From contig NC_060958.1 in the NCBI RefSeq assembly GCF_910589235.1, forward strand, positions 9,736,937 through 9,800,936: a DNA stretch of 64,000 nucleotides. The letters run 5' to 3'. The notes under the pieces were generated by a model. The model had not been told where the DNA came from and did no database searches. It worked only from the letters and a program-made list of their open reading frames with translations. Source of the DNA: Vespa crabro (Eukaryota > Arthropoda > Insecta > Hymenoptera > Vespidae). A program made the translations under genes and the position numbers. Positions 47,635-60,999 of this stretch are shown in pieces (the stretch's first letter is position 1; each line of letters opens with the position of its first letter).

Positions 47635-49830
47635 AAACAGAAAGGAATGCTGGTTTACATCTTTTTCTGGATGCTTTAGAAGGATGATACGTTTTACGTA
47701 TTCTATAAATATCTTTCATTTTAAGACAAAAAAAAAAGAAGAAAGAAAAAAAGGGAAAACGTTTTGTCCTTTCATGGAACATAAAACCTAACAAGACGTT
47801 TTCTCGCCCACGTCGTAAAAATTCGCGTCGCTGAATCGAAGTGTCATTTTTCTATGGCAGCTCGATTAATCGTCCGTGTCTCTTCAAAAGAAGATAAAAC
47901 ATTTCTCGCGACGAGCTCTTCTATCGTTATCGAGGTAGACCAGTAACATCGTTCTGTTTGAACCACCAAAGGAAGGAAATAAATTCGAAATGTTCGCATT
48001 TTCGTTAGACAATTTTTTATCCAATAGAAAAGTGAGTCGTTGTACTTGACTTCTTCTTTTTTCTTTTTTCCTATTTCCGATACGAGATACAACGATATAA
48101 AGATTGATTTCTTTAATAATTGGAATAATTTTCATATCAATAGGTATTTTAATTACGCCTGTAGATATTTCCGTTTAACCTAATTAATTGATTGAACTAT
48201 ATATATATATATATATATATATATCGTAATTATATTAATGAGAACACGATCGATTTATGAATAATTAAATGATGCCAATGTTTTCTCTTTTTTTTTTTTT
48301 TGTTGGTCTTTTTTATCTATTTTCTCGAAAGCTACCAACCCTTTCCAACTATGTACCTTTTACATATATAAGCGTGACGTATGGGCTGTCGAGAGCAAAA
48401 TGAGGACGATTTGAAGAAGCACGTCACCCACGCAACTTCAATTAATGGCACGGCGGAACGACACGCATGCGGTTACTAATTGATCGAGCGAAATAGAAAT
48501 GCGAATTCCCATGGCCACGGGAATTCCTTTTAAGGAATTATATGATCGAATAAGAATCGTTCACCATCCTCGTCTCTTTCATAAATTCCAAAGACGATCG
48601 CGATTTGATTTCCTCTACGCATTGTCATATTTCGTTGATCGATCGATAAGAAGAAAGATGAAGAGAAATAAGGAAGGTATATACTACGTAAGTATGTAGA
48701 AAATGTTCGATAAGCTCGTACGAAATGTGAACGAGAGAAGCACAATGGAGTTCCAAAAGTTCGAACCCTTTAAGGCTTTTACATTTGAAAAGCTAAGCGA
48801 GTTTGAAGACGGCAAACCTTGAATTCTTTTCCTACGTGACTCGTATTTCAATCGAAAATTACCTTTGTGGTTGCCATCCTAAGGGGCTATATATTAACCG
48901 CTATAAACTCTTTATCACGTTTTTCTCATAGTCCGCAATCCATTTTAATGATTTTTTTCCAAAAGTTTCTTTAATCGCCGGAGAAAAAGTAATTTTCCAG
49001 TTTCGACATAGAATTTCGTTTCTTCGAATTAATCCGTTTGATAGAACAAGGATACATCAGAGTAAGACTTTTCTGGAAAGATCCTTCGAACGATCCATTG
49101 AGACACGATGCTATGGTTGAAAGAAAAACGTACGTGGTTCGCCTTTCTATCGAAACTAACATCTCTGAGATAGAAGAAGAGTACTATACGGGAATAAGGA
49201 TCCTTACAGCTCTATCTCTGATAGACTTTTCAACGGCGGATAATCCTGTTGGATTATCTAGCATCGGTTCGGCTGGGCCGTATTACCTTCTTCAAAGTAT
49301 TACGCTCGATGTTATAAGGGCGGATATTACGTAAGGTAAAAAGGGTTGATCGAATTACTGAACACGAAGCAACCTCGAGTTTCAATTTTATAACTCAGAG
49401 CTCCTCGTGTTTTGCGGTAAATAAATGTAAAGATGATGCAGAAAGAGCGCTCTCGTGCTCGGACGTGCACAAGAAGGAAAGATAGAGAGAGAGAGAAAGA
49501 GAGAGAGAGCAAGAGAGAGAGAAAGAGAGAGAAAGTAAGATCACAGATAATGTTATATTGTTTTACGAAAGAATATTGCGGTTATATATGTGGATCTTAT
49601 TTACTATGAGTACACGCAAGGAAAATTGCATTGGATCGATTTATATTAAGAATTCCGTTTAATACCTTACTTCGGCTTACTTTCTTTCTCTCTCTTTCTT
49701 TTATCGTGTAAGTAGTATAGACTTAAATTCATGAAACTTCAACAACGACGATAAAGTCTTGATTTATCGAAGTACCAAGCTCGCTTTCGAGTACCTTCCA
49801 CAATTTTATCGGATGACTTTTGCATGTAGA

Positions 49831-49901
<71 letters not shown>

Positions 49902-52764
49902 AAGTACTGGATTACTCGTGACTTATATTTTTCAAGTGTCTCGTCCACTTAAACCCTTTCACTCCTTTGCACGAATCAACTCTATGAATGTCTCTTGACT
50001 TTAATAAATGATAATTGCTTAGACGCTTTCGAAGATTGAATTAAGGATAAATCTTTATAATAAACGATGCTGAAAAAGTAATTGAAATAAAGTAAGTACT
50101 ATCCAATAGCTGACTCGTAAGATAATTTATAAACAGAGATTAAAAGTTACTCGATCATCTAATGATCTATTGTAAAAGAGAGTAATTGAAAAGTAACGAC
50201 GAAGAAAGACTCTTTTCGACTACAATGATTTTCTCATCAAATTCGCATAGTGCTATATTTTTTTCAATCGATTATTACAATCGTCCAAATGTTATAATTA
50301 TAATTTTCAAAACTTGTCAATGGTAATGTGCTCGTACGAAAATAATGAAGATTCATCTTCTTCGAAGACAAAAGTCTAATCTCTTTTGTCTTTGGAACAA
50401 GAACCGGGATAGAAATTTTCGACTTGCTCGAACTACTTTCGAATAAGAGAAAAGATATAAATGAAAGAAAGAACGTCCAAAAGAGGTCGATCTCACTTCT
50501 CTCGAATGGGACGTCGCTCTTCTTCAGCTCCTTGATTACATCCACTTTCCAATCTCCCTTTTACAAACGACATAATGGTAGTCAACTCCGTACGATTACC
50601 TTATTCGTGTCATTCGAGTTTGTGAGAATTAGTTCACAACATTTTCTCGTTGAGCTAGAGTACGAAATCTATTTCATCAAATATTTATATGTACGTCCAT
50701 CACGTGTATCGTCTGCATTTTACATCTAGTACATCTACCTATACGTATATACCTACAACAGGTGATCGCATCTGGTTGGGCGTTCTTAAAAGCAATTATC
50801 GTGAAAAGCACTCGACCGATTTTAACGAGTATCGGTACAGTTCAGATAGTGCTCGTTTTCCCTTACTCCCTTTTTTTACTGTTCAAGAGCAGTCTCAGGT
50901 GCGTTATTAAACGTTACTATAAACGTGATGTACCAATATACATATAAATACAAATTGGTATTCACTTACGATCGAGATTTTGATTAAACTTTCGATTCAT
51001 GAAAAACCATATTGTCTAAAAATGATTTCTCTAGATAGTTTCTACACGTGTTATGCGATTCAATACGCGAATATATTCCATGCACAACTCGCGAGCAATA
51101 AGGAGAACTGCAAAGGAAACTCTAACATATGTGGATAAATCGAACAAGAGGGCTGTGACTTCGCGCGAAATCTATATGCACTAAAGCTTAGCACGAGGAT
51201 AGCAATTTTATGCAGACGCGAAATTACCTTATTCTATCTCGATCGAGTAAAAATTCAAAATTCTTTCTCTCTCTCTCCCACTCTTGTATCTGAAATATTC
51301 CCATTGGAATATCGATGTATTTTATGTTTGAAACGAGTGCAAAACTCAAGGATCGTGGAAAAAAACAAGTATGTTTTTTCTTGCAGATGCCATCAAATTT
51401 CAATCAAGATCGAATGAACGTTCAGCTTCTTTTACATCACGAATGCGCAAACGCATATCGTAATTTACATAGAAGAATGAATAAGACAGCCGATATGTTA
51501 CATGCGTTCGTTTCAAATATGAGTTCATAAAAAGAGCTCTTCCAGCGAAGTAATTAACTCGAGCGTTAAAACCAATGTGCACTTGGTGCTCGAGTTACGG
51601 CTTGCACGTATTAATTAATCTGCATTATCGACCGATTATCGACGAACACGTTGTTCGCACGATCTGAAGCAGGTCGATCACGTAAGTATATAAAAGACAT
51701 AGAAAAGAAAAGAAAGAAGAAGAAGAAGAAATTAGGACTGAAAAAGAAATTGAAGAAAAGTTTAAGGACAATGAAAAAAAATAAGAAAAATAAGAAATGA
51801 TCATTTGGACAAAAGTGTTTGATAAAACGAAGAGAAAAGATAGGATGGATCAGTTAACAGAAAAAAACAAACAAAAAAAAAAAGAAAAATGTGAAAAAAT
51901 CACAATATCCCCAATGAAAGGTATTATCGTCGTAACAACGACACGTATATATTGAAATAGCGATCGAGTAACGCCATGAAACGATGCAAATGGGATATAA
52001 GCGTTAATTAAACTTCGTTATGCGATTATCGATCGGTCCAAGAATTTCTCTGATCTTCCCGTTAACGAAAATCCTATTAACATAGTCGTAACATTAATAG
52101 TATCGAAGGTCGTTCATTAAACGATTATGATCCTGCGACTATATATCTATCTTTCTCTCTCCTTCCATTTTCTCCCTTCACGTTATTACTATTACTGGTC
52201 TGTAGAAATTCTATGGAAACATCAGTAATTTCCTTTTCTGTTTTTTCAATCTATCTTTCAAATATTCCTTCAGAGATAAGATAATTCCTTGGAGTTTCAG
52301 TTTAAAGTCACGCGATGCGCCAAACAAAGATAACAAAAGAGAGGAATGTTCTATGTGGCATGTACGTGACTTCGCAAAATTTCTGAATTCAACTTGGTTC
52401 TTTTATATACGAAAACTGAGAGAAAAATAGAGAAAGAAAGAGAGAGAAAGAGAGAGAAAGAGAGAGAAAGATTAAACGTATCCGCCGAACTCGAAGATAC
52501 CATGGAAAGATCCGTTTACCGCACGTATCAGTGACTATTTTGGTCTCCGTTTGCGTCCGTTTGCGGAATAGCAGAAAAAGAACGAACTTAGGCATTCGAG
52601 ATGCGAATTTTAAGCCGCAAGCTTGCTGACTTCGAAAGGTACGCTGCATTGCGGCGACTACTTTATCGCGGTTTTCTAGGGAGAAAGATTTTTATTTTTT
52701 GCATTCTAAAAACTATACCAACACTTCGTCGCAATCTACGAGATACTTATAGTACATTTTCATT

Positions 52765-52804
<40 letters not shown>

Positions 52805-55717
52805 GTGACATCAAAGTTTCGCTTAAACAACTATTTATGAGGTAAACATCAAAATAATTTTGAACGTAAAATCATACGCATTAAATCATCCTTTACTCGC
52901 GAAACGTATTTCGTAAGAAGCTATCATTGCATTAATCATGAAATTGCGATAGTATAGGCAGACCTTTATTGTTAAAAATCCTGGCAACAAAGTGGAATGT
53001 GATCGATAAAGAGAGCGTGGTTCGAATAACAAGGCTATACGTCCAACTCGCTGCAATACCGGGAAGATGCATTTTCCTGTATTACACTTGCGCGCACGAT
53101 CGCTCTATCCCTCCCGCTATCTCTCTCTTTCTCCCACTATCTCTCTTTTTCTGTATATATATTTCTATCTCTCTTTTCTGGATCACATATATCCTTCCGA
53201 AGTCCTCGTTATACATGTACATGCGTGCGCAATATCAATATGCATCCGCTCAGATGTCGTATACGAACGATAAAAATTATAAGCGTTATTAAAATATAAT
53301 ATTTGTCATAAGAAAAAGAAAAGGAAAAAAGAAACGTATAAAATATAAATAACTGCAATTTTTATTCATTTGTATTCTTTTTCGTTTTTTTTTTTTTTTT
53401 TTTAACATTGCAGCAGTACATTCCGAATACTTGGAATCAAAGTTTACGAGTTAAATAGAGTCATTGTTAAGAATAATTTAAGGCAAATCTGTTTCGGAAT
53501 TTTGCAAATTTAATTATACACTGAATTATACCTTTTGGAATGGGACCCAATTGGTTGTACCGTTTAAAATAATAATTATGTATTATCGAAAATATTATGT
53601 TGCGATGTAATTTTTTTTTCTTTTCTTTTTTTTTTTTTTTTCTTTTCAAAATTTTCTTTTCGAAGCTGCGATACTAGATGATTTATATACTTTAAAAATG
53701 TCCGAAGATCATCCAAGAGAACTTTGGACGCTTTTAAGACGATTACAGCTAGACCATTTTCATCTTTTTTCTTTTCTATTCTTTACTATTCTTTTTCTTT
53801 TCTTTCCTTCCCTTCTAGTACTTTACAGAGAAATTCCCTGAGAAAGTTCTATTTTGATTTCATTATAATAAGTCCCTTTCTTTTCAAATTTCTCTACTTT
53901 CTTTCTATTTTTTCCCACTACTTAAGAAAAGTTTCATCTTGATCTTCACTTTTTGTATGTCACCCGAAAATACATACTTACAAAAGTTGAACTTTATCTA
54001 TTCTCGCTGATCGATGCTTCACATGATTTTTCTTCGAAGCTTTTCTTTTTTTACCCGTTCAAGGATCAACCGATTATTGGAATGATAAGGCGACAACATC
54101 AGCCTGAAGGTGTTAAGGATTTGTTCCAAACGAAAAGAATTTATTTCCATATCGAAAATTCACGTAACATAAATCGCAAAGAACGATATCGCTAAAAATC
54201 GAGGAAAATGAAACTTACAAATTGGCACGATTCGTTCGCTGCGAACGATCGCTCGTAACTTTTAATCCGCAAATAAAAGGATTTATCGAGAATGAATCTT
54301 TCTCTTCGTTTATTTTTTTTTTCTCTTCATTATCTATCTCCTCTTTTTTTCGATCATTTATTTTCCGTATTATTACGATAACATTTATTGGCAGTAATTA
54401 CTTTTAATTAATGTTGTACAATCGTCGTTGTCGTCATTGACGTCGTATTATCTATAGTATTTCAAACAAACTATTTAATTTCGTCTATTACATTTCGTAC
54501 CAAATATCTCACGTTCCAGCACGTGAACGTACACATTCCACCCATCGAAATGGCTTTGACGGATGACTGATATAGACTAATACGTACATAGACGATTCTA
54601 TGTGTCTATTGAAAATCGTCCAAATTGTATTGTACAAATTAACTACATATTATGGAAATATAAATTTATTCAAATTAAGGTTTTAACGAGGGAAACAAAA
54701 GACTTCGATAATATTTTTAATATTTTTCATGCACTATTTATTCGCCAATCGTGCACGTTTGAGTAAATAAAATCGGGAGGCGTGCATAATCGAAAGAGGA
54801 TAATCTCGATCGTAAATCAGTCGCAGCTGAATCCCGATAAGTATTTTTGCGGTTTGGAAGAACGGCGCGTTTTCTGCATCGCTTCACGGCGAAGTACTTG
54901 CCCATTACTCGGCCCGTTCCACCTCAGTAAACCGTAATACAAGGACGTGAAACGCGTTGAGCTTAATGCCAGCCGTAATATATCACATTCCAAAGCTCAC
55001 GTGGTATGTGGTCTGAAGTATACGCTGAATTTGAAACATATGGTGTACTCTGTAAGTCCTATTGACGTATTCTATACGGTGTAAACTATGATTAATATAA
55101 ACGTATCCTAACATACAAAGACAAAAAGAAATTCGACGGTTTTAAAATTTCGTGAATTTTTATTTACTTTTGACTTTTATGGCTAACATAAAATCAAAAC
55201 TTTCAATGAATCTCATATGTCCGATAATATGAGACATGATGACAGAATGATGAAAATATTTTACTCGAGAGACTTCATTCTCCGAAATTTTTCGTATTCG
55301 CAAGTCGAACGTATTCACATCATCTCTCATTCTCTTCTCTCTTTCGCCACATCTCTTTTCCATTCTTTTTTTCCTATTTTCTTTCTCTCTCCTCCCCCTC
55401 CTTCCTTTCTCTTTCTTTCTTTCTATTCTACAGCGTTTTTCTTACCATCCCTCAAGAACGAATTCGGTGCAAAGGGTACGAAAGAAATCTATGCTAGGAA
55501 AATACGAAAAGTTTTCGTGAGTTAAATTTATTTTCTCTCTTTTCCATCTACCTATTTCCATCTTGATGTTTCTCTAACGGAAAATAATGGTATCGCCATA
55601 AGGAGTAAGAGCGAGTAAAAGTTACCGGCCAGACGCTTTCGACGTTTTCGGTTAAAAGATTTAACCCGAAAGACAAAGTTTCTATTGTTTCATTCGTACG
55701 ATTCATGTAATAAATAT

Positions 55718-55750
<33 letters not shown>

Positions 55751-56958
55751 TCTTTCTATCTATCTATCTATCTATCTGTCTATCTCTTTCTTTCGTTATT
55801 GTTTCGTTTTTGCTATACCATGTAAAAAACGTATCACTTTATACGATGAATGCGTTGCCCGAACAATAGACCTGCCATTGACGATGATTTCTCAAGCTCT
55901 TTGTTCTATATACCATTGTACGATACAATTGTTGTTAAACACGTTTTGTTTGATTGTATATAGTACGCGCGCGGCTGATTTAAAAGTTAAACCCAAATTC
56001 CTTGGGGGAAAAAAAATGGACAAATGTGTCACGCTGTTTATGTTTAAAGGTGCGCAAGTCCATCGATCGTTTAGAATTTTCAAATCGTCGACAGAATTTC
56101 ATTGATTTCTATGCAGTTATTGCAATAACAATCGCTGCATCACATTTTCCTTTCTTTCACTATTTATTTCATTCTTTCGTCAATAATCTATGCCAAGAAT
56201 TTTTTTTTATTTATTTCGTTATTTTTTTTTTTTTCCCTTATTCACCGTATATTCTTTTCAACGAGAAACAAGAGAACACAACACGCGCGACAACTTTACT
56301 TCTTGACATTTCGCGCGTAATAATTATTCCGTGCTTTTAATCCGACGTTGATCGCGTTTGAGAAACGTGAGAGGAAAAAAACCAAGCGGGCGTACAATAA
56401 CGCGAGGGAGTTGTACAACAAGATGCGTGAGGGTTTTGTTCAAAAGAAGAGAATAAAAATCAGGCAAGAATGGAAAGTTCGTTTCTCGCGCGACACAGTG
56501 GAATCTCTTTAAAGGTCGTACTTCGCGTTTGCAGCGCGGAATCATTAAATCCTCCGTGGATGTGTTAAGTGCTCTTCAACGTGTCACCGTATATACACGC
56601 GGAGCAGAACGTTGCCTACAACATACGAAACAGTGCCTTAATTACGCTAGGAGTTCAGAGAGAGAGAGAGAGAGAGAGAGAGGTAGAGTGAGAGATGACA
56701 GGTCAGAGACATGAGAGGTCCGCTTCAAGTACAACACCTTCATCCCGAAGGCCGTACTGGTTTTACTAATGATGTAAACATTCCTTCTTCTTTTTATCGC
56801 CATCGTCCAAAAGAATACATGCACATATCCCACGCGGTTCATAGAAGTCGTGCGCATGTATAATATTCGCTTAGACTTTGTAAAGATTCGCTCAAAGTTA
56901 AAATAACTAGGGTGGAATTTTGTTCTTTTGTTCTTTTTCCTTTCGAGGTTTTCCAACG

Positions 56959-56991
<33 letters not shown>

Positions 56992-58916
56992 TTCTTTATC
57001 ATAAAATTTTTCTTTCAAAAATATACGAAGCGGAACATACCACTCGGCACGTTCGTTTCGATTTCGAAAAGCTTTCGTTGCCTTTTCGATTTTCCGACAT
57101 ACTTCTATCGCATCTCTCGTAACATCCACGATATCAGGAATGTTCGTTCACGTTCCTTGCATTCCAGGCGCATCAAAAAAAAAAAAAAAAGAAAAAAAAG
57201 AAAAAAAAAAGAAAAAAAAAACAGAAAAAAAAGAAAAAGAAGAAGAAGTAGATATGGGGATATTTAATTTTCTATTGAATTCCAACAAACGGTTTCTTTA
57301 TTTTCTTATTCAACTTTCAATTATTTTTCTATTCATTCGGTTTGTCAGCTGTTTTCACAGAACACATTAGCCGCGTTAATTAAGTGTCGAGTCCTCGACG
57401 CTAATCCAAATGAGAGACACAAATGGAACGCACCATACGAGCTGAGTAGTTTCAAGAGTGTAGTAATAAGAAGAGCAGACGTGTTGGGAACTCAATGAAT
57501 ATTGCAGCCGTATTTGAAGATCATTTCTTGTAAATATTAGAGTTATACCTTTGAGGGAAAAGAAAGAAAGGCAAGCTGAGTACTTCAGGATTTTATGCGG
57601 CGTATTAATAAAATAGCACTTTTACGTGACCCCTGATAATTGTATGTTTATATATAGTTTCACTCACAAAAACCCCAAGGTGTCATTCGTCTTGTAAATG
57701 ATTTAACAAATTCACCTTCCTCCAGTGTGTCCATCTTACCCTTTAACAAGTTGTCCTGCTTTCAGGGGAATAATGTCACGAGTCATCTGAAGTATATATC
57801 AACGTTTTGGGATACAACACGAAGAACTATATTCAATTGTATTCTTATTCTTCAAGCATTAATTCTTTTTTTTTTTTTTTTTTTTTTAATGTTTTTCACG
57901 TTTTCAACCAGATAAAATATCATTAAATATTCAATTGCGAGTAATCGATTTTTTGCGATTTCCTGTTTACCGAGCGACATCCTTTTTACGAGCAATTTTT
58001 TGAAACGAAAAATTTAGAAGCTACGAAAAAATCAGACCGAGTTTGCGAAAGTACGAATGCTCGAGGGTAGGTTGAAATTGCAAGAAGTATCTTTTTTCCA
58101 GGAAGATAAGTCGGAACGTTTCGACTTCGACGTAATACTATTTAGAGCTTATGACAATACCGCCATTTTTCTCGCTTTCTTTGTACTTGTGTGTATATAT
58201 ATGTATATATGTATATATGTATATATATATATATATACATGTATACATTCTATACAGAGCTTCTTACGAGCGAGCACGTAGCAACGGTCTCGTATTTCCA
58301 GCCACTTTTCCATTCTCCGCTTTTCCTCATTGCTTTTCTTTGCCCTCCCTGCTTTCAACGCCCGTCCGAGAGCATCATCTCAAAGGGATTGGGAAAACAT
58401 TTCCTGCTCTTTTCGCGGTTTACAACGAATGTCAACGCTATAGTTATCTTTTTACATCCAAAGAAATGTACGCGCGATATATTCAAAGCTCATCTTCCTG
58501 TGTACTGCAACGATTCGAAGGACAAAGGAAAACCCAGACTTAATTAAAGAGAACTTGGATTTACAAGAAATGTGAACAAAGAGTAAATAGATGAGGAAGA
58601 GAAACAAGAAGATGGTTTGGTTCAACGATCGATCAAATATTTTTTGTTTTCGATTGGTTCCAAGTACTCTCGATTGTAAAGATAGAAAAGTCCATGAAAG
58701 AAGAAAAAAGATAGAGATACAAAAAAAAAAGTATTGGCTAACAGCTGAAGAGGGTTCTTTCTCTTTTATTGGTAAGAAACAAATAGATACTGGTCGATGT
58801 AAAATCTTACCTGAACACCTCCTACGCCGACGATGAAAAGGAGTTGAACCATGAAGAGGGCTGCCAAAAGATTCATGAGAGTGGTACCTGCCAAACTTCT
58901 CAGATCGGAGAACAGA
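41290..58916 (-). CDS. Methuselah-like class B GPCR (3' part: TM2 to C-terminus)
   Basis: Minus-strand exons in phase: 58811-58916, 44139-44398, 43009-43110, 42723-42909, 41710-41793, 41290-41346, about 265 residues. TM2 starts with LFSDLRSLAGTTLMNLL and LFMVQLLFIVGVG. TM3 has VSVVCWLAAMCHHLY; TM4 has LKYSVFAWGAPLVTLAVA. ECL2 carries the Cys (PFNCWF) that would pair with the Cys at the top of TM3 (DSELC). TM5 is YGLPIVLLMASGYYLV. The third loop is very basic (REKMKRRRT), then TM6 (FLKVCMVIGFVAACGV) and TM7 (HSLQGLSVALSVACNCRVL). Short LRSLAG/AWG/LQG patterns place it in the methuselah/secretin group. The 58811 exon begins in the last base of a codon, so TM1 and the ectodomain exons lie upstream; I found none by 64000. 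The tail ends PDPV. The ligand is unknown. Confidence 0.82.
41400..41457. repeat. (TA)n-(CA)n-(TA)n with inverted ACGTTATA arms
   Basis: TA runs flank a CA run; the outer ends ACGTTATATA and TATATAACGT are exact inverted repeats, so the single strand can fold into a long hairpin. It lies in the last intron of the GPCR gene. Confidence 0.9.
41980..42005. repeat. Poly-T tract (26 bases)
   Basis: A pure T run within a GPCR intron. Confidence 0.9.
43492..43541. repeat. (TAC)n triplet repeat
   Basis: TAC units with a few TTC or TGC variants in a GPCR intron. Confidence 0.88.
45594..45640. repeat. (GA)n microsatellite
   Basis: A pure GA run in the large GPCR intron. Confidence 0.95.
46409..46471. 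repeat. (CT)n / CATTCTCT repeat
   Basis: Several ATTCTCTC-type units pass into a pure CT run. Confidence 0.9.
47571..47631. repeat. (AG)n microsatellite
   Basis: A pure AG run of about 60 bases in the large intron. Confidence 0.95.
48199..48224. repeat. (TA)n microsatellite
   Basis: A short pure TA run in the large intron. Confidence 0.9.
49832..49898. repeat. (GA)n microsatellite
   Basis: A pure GA run of about 66 bases. Confidence 0.95.
52766..52802. repeat. Poly-A tract (37 bases)
   Basis: A pure A run; no upstream coding or target-site duplication that would mark a retroposon was recognised. Confidence 0.92.
55717..55793. repeat. (CT)n / (CTAT)n repeat
   Basis: A CT run, TTTCTCTTTC spacer, then about five CTAT/TCTA units. 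Confidence 0.9.
56656..56682. repeat. (GA)n microsatellite
   Basis: A short GA run; a CT-rich run lies about 280 bp downstream at 56959-56993. Confidence 0.9.
57175..57248. repeat. A-rich tract with G interruptions
   Basis: Runs of A broken by single G residues, giving a spurious poly-Lys frame on the + strand. Confidence 0.85.
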
Positions 58917-59319
58917 CTGTAACAAGAGGAAAAAAATGTTGCTTTGGATTATTTTCTCTGTCGATGATATTATGATAAAAGAATGAAATGGAGATTGAGA
59001 AAGAAAGAAAGAAAGAAAGAGAGGAAAAAGAGAGAGAGAGAGAGAGAGAGAGAAACTTCGTTCGAATATAAATCGCTTGTCATCGCTAGGACATAAATTT
59101 CCATCCTTCCCAACGAAGATTTATATTTTATTAAACCCTCGCCGCATATCGTGTATATGCTCTTTACTCGATTCTACATCTATAGACGTTTTATTCCATA
59201 TCTGTTAAAATTTGATTTAACACTCTTATTTCGCAAAGGTGTGACGGAAGAAACACGAATTAACGATTTAGATTGGAATGAAAAATATATTTTTCAAACT
59301 TTTAATCCTTAATCGTTTA

Positions 59320-59320
<1 letters not shown>

Positions 59321-59380
<60 letters not shown>
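59321..59380. repeat. Poly-A tract (60 bases)
   Basis: Sixty consecutive A, the longest homopolymer in the window. Length in the real genome is uncertain, since such runs are prone to assembly and sequencing error. Confidence 0.93.
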
Positions 59381-59385
<5 letters not shown>

Positions 59386-59506
59386 ACGTTTTACTACTAT
59401 ATATAACAAAATTTAATCCAAACTAATATTGATGCGTATTAAAAGTCAGTTGCGTATTAAAAGGCATATTCATTCACGAATAAATAGAAAGTTATTGATT
59501 GTACAT

Positions 59507-59571
59507 GGAGAGAGAGGGAGAAAAAGAGAGAGAGAGGGAGAAAAAGAGAGAGAGAGGGAGAGAGAGAGAGA
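59507..59571. repeat. GA-rich repeat with 22-bp period
   Basis: Units of GAGAGAGAGGGAGAAAAA recur two to three times before a pure GA run. Confidence 0.85.
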
Positions 59572-59859
59572 TACAAAACAACTAATAAATAAAATAAAGA
59601 CAAGCCTGTAGAAAAATCCCTATCTACTACAAATTGGAACAACAATAGGACACATGTTAGATTTAGAACAAATAAAGTTGGTTTACACGAAAAGGATCAA
59701 TGTCGAATTTACCACTGTATACGAAGCGCTCGTAAAAGGATAGAACGCAGTTAGACTCGTAGAAAACTTGGGGATGTCCTTCGAAATGCAGTGAAAAGAA
59801 ACAAGACTGAATCACTTAACTCTTTTGGAAGAAAAAAAAAAAAAAGGAAACAACTTGTG

Positions 59860-59862
<3 letters not shown>

Positions 59863-59918
<56 letters not shown>
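59863..59918. repeat. (GAAA)n-(GA)n repeat
   Basis: Several GAAA units pass directly into a GA run. Confidence 0.92.
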
Positions 59919-59922
<4 letters not shown>

Positions 59923-60905
59923 AAAGGAAAACTTCGTACTTTCTTCGAGTAAGATTCTTAAACTAATGCAACAGAAACGCAACGTGTTATACAATTTTAA
60001 ACGCATTGCATTTTAATACCCTTGATGGTCCTTTCGGAAAAGAAAACCTTTTCTTCTTTCGATATCTTGCGATTTTTACAAATTTAAACTTCCTCCCTAT
60101 ATTATCTCCATTAGAAAAATTATCAAACTTTTTCAAAAGAAATATTTCATTGCGCATAGCCTCACGTACTTTCGTCGAGTCTTTAATTACGAATTTTCAT
60201 ATTATCGGACATGTCGGAATGTACCGATGGTATCGATTGAGACTTCATATTCAGTATCGTGCTCATTTTTTCACGTATTTGTGGTATTTCATAATCGATC
60301 GTATTTCGTCTTTTTTTCTAGCTTCCTTTTTCTTCCTCCTCTTCTTCTTTTTTTTTTTGTTTTTTTTTTAATTATTATTATATATATATTTTTTTCTATT
60401 TTATTAAAATTCTTTTACCCAGAGAATGCATCGAATATAAATGAAAAAGAGGATCATCGTTACAATTTCGAGAAAATACATTTTATCATTTATTATTGTA
60501 TGCTTATAATAGCATTATATAGAAATAATAATGATTGTAATTAATTAAATACGAGTAATATTACGTTATTGCGATTTTTCCAAAAGTTTAATTAAGTTTC
60601 AAAGAAAATAAGTACTATTTTGACATGTCGACAAAATATTATTCAAATTGGCAAGTTATAAAAAGAGCAAAAAGATTTATGGCTAAAGATATCATTAAGG
60701 GATCGAAGTGATAATATCAAATTCTATGGAATTTATATAGGACCAGTAAAATAATCGTTTCGTTCGCCAACAAAGAAAAAACTTCTCCTTTCCCTATTTC
60801 GAAGAATTGACCTTCAACGAAAAAATACCTGTGACTTTTCATTTCGTTTCGGTTGTGAATAATTCATACGATAAAAAACATTCAATGGTAGGAGAGGAAA
60901 GAAAA

Positions 60906-60919
60906 GAGAGAGAGAAAAA

Positions 60920-60997
<78 letters not shown>
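60906..60997. repeat. (GA)n microsatellite
   Basis: A GA run of about 90 bases with a few early interruptions, the longest dinucleotide repeat in the window. Confidence 0.95.

Positions 60998-60999
<2 letters not shown>

Larger units (their letters stand above)
44399..58810 (-). other. 14.4 kb intron of the GPCR gene
   Basis: No coding sequence is supported on either strand. It is filled with GA/CT, TA and A/T repeats. Locally GC-richer blocks stand out at about 48370-48500, 49030-49330 and 54820-55030. The block at 49038-49334 is open for 98 codons on the + strand, but I recognise no domain there. The intron is inferred from phase and TM order between 58811 and 44398. Confidence 0.7.

Noticed and set aside
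59321..59380. Poly-A run as the tail of a retroposon
   Set aside because: No element body or target-site duplication is visible next to it; it looks like a simple homopolymer.
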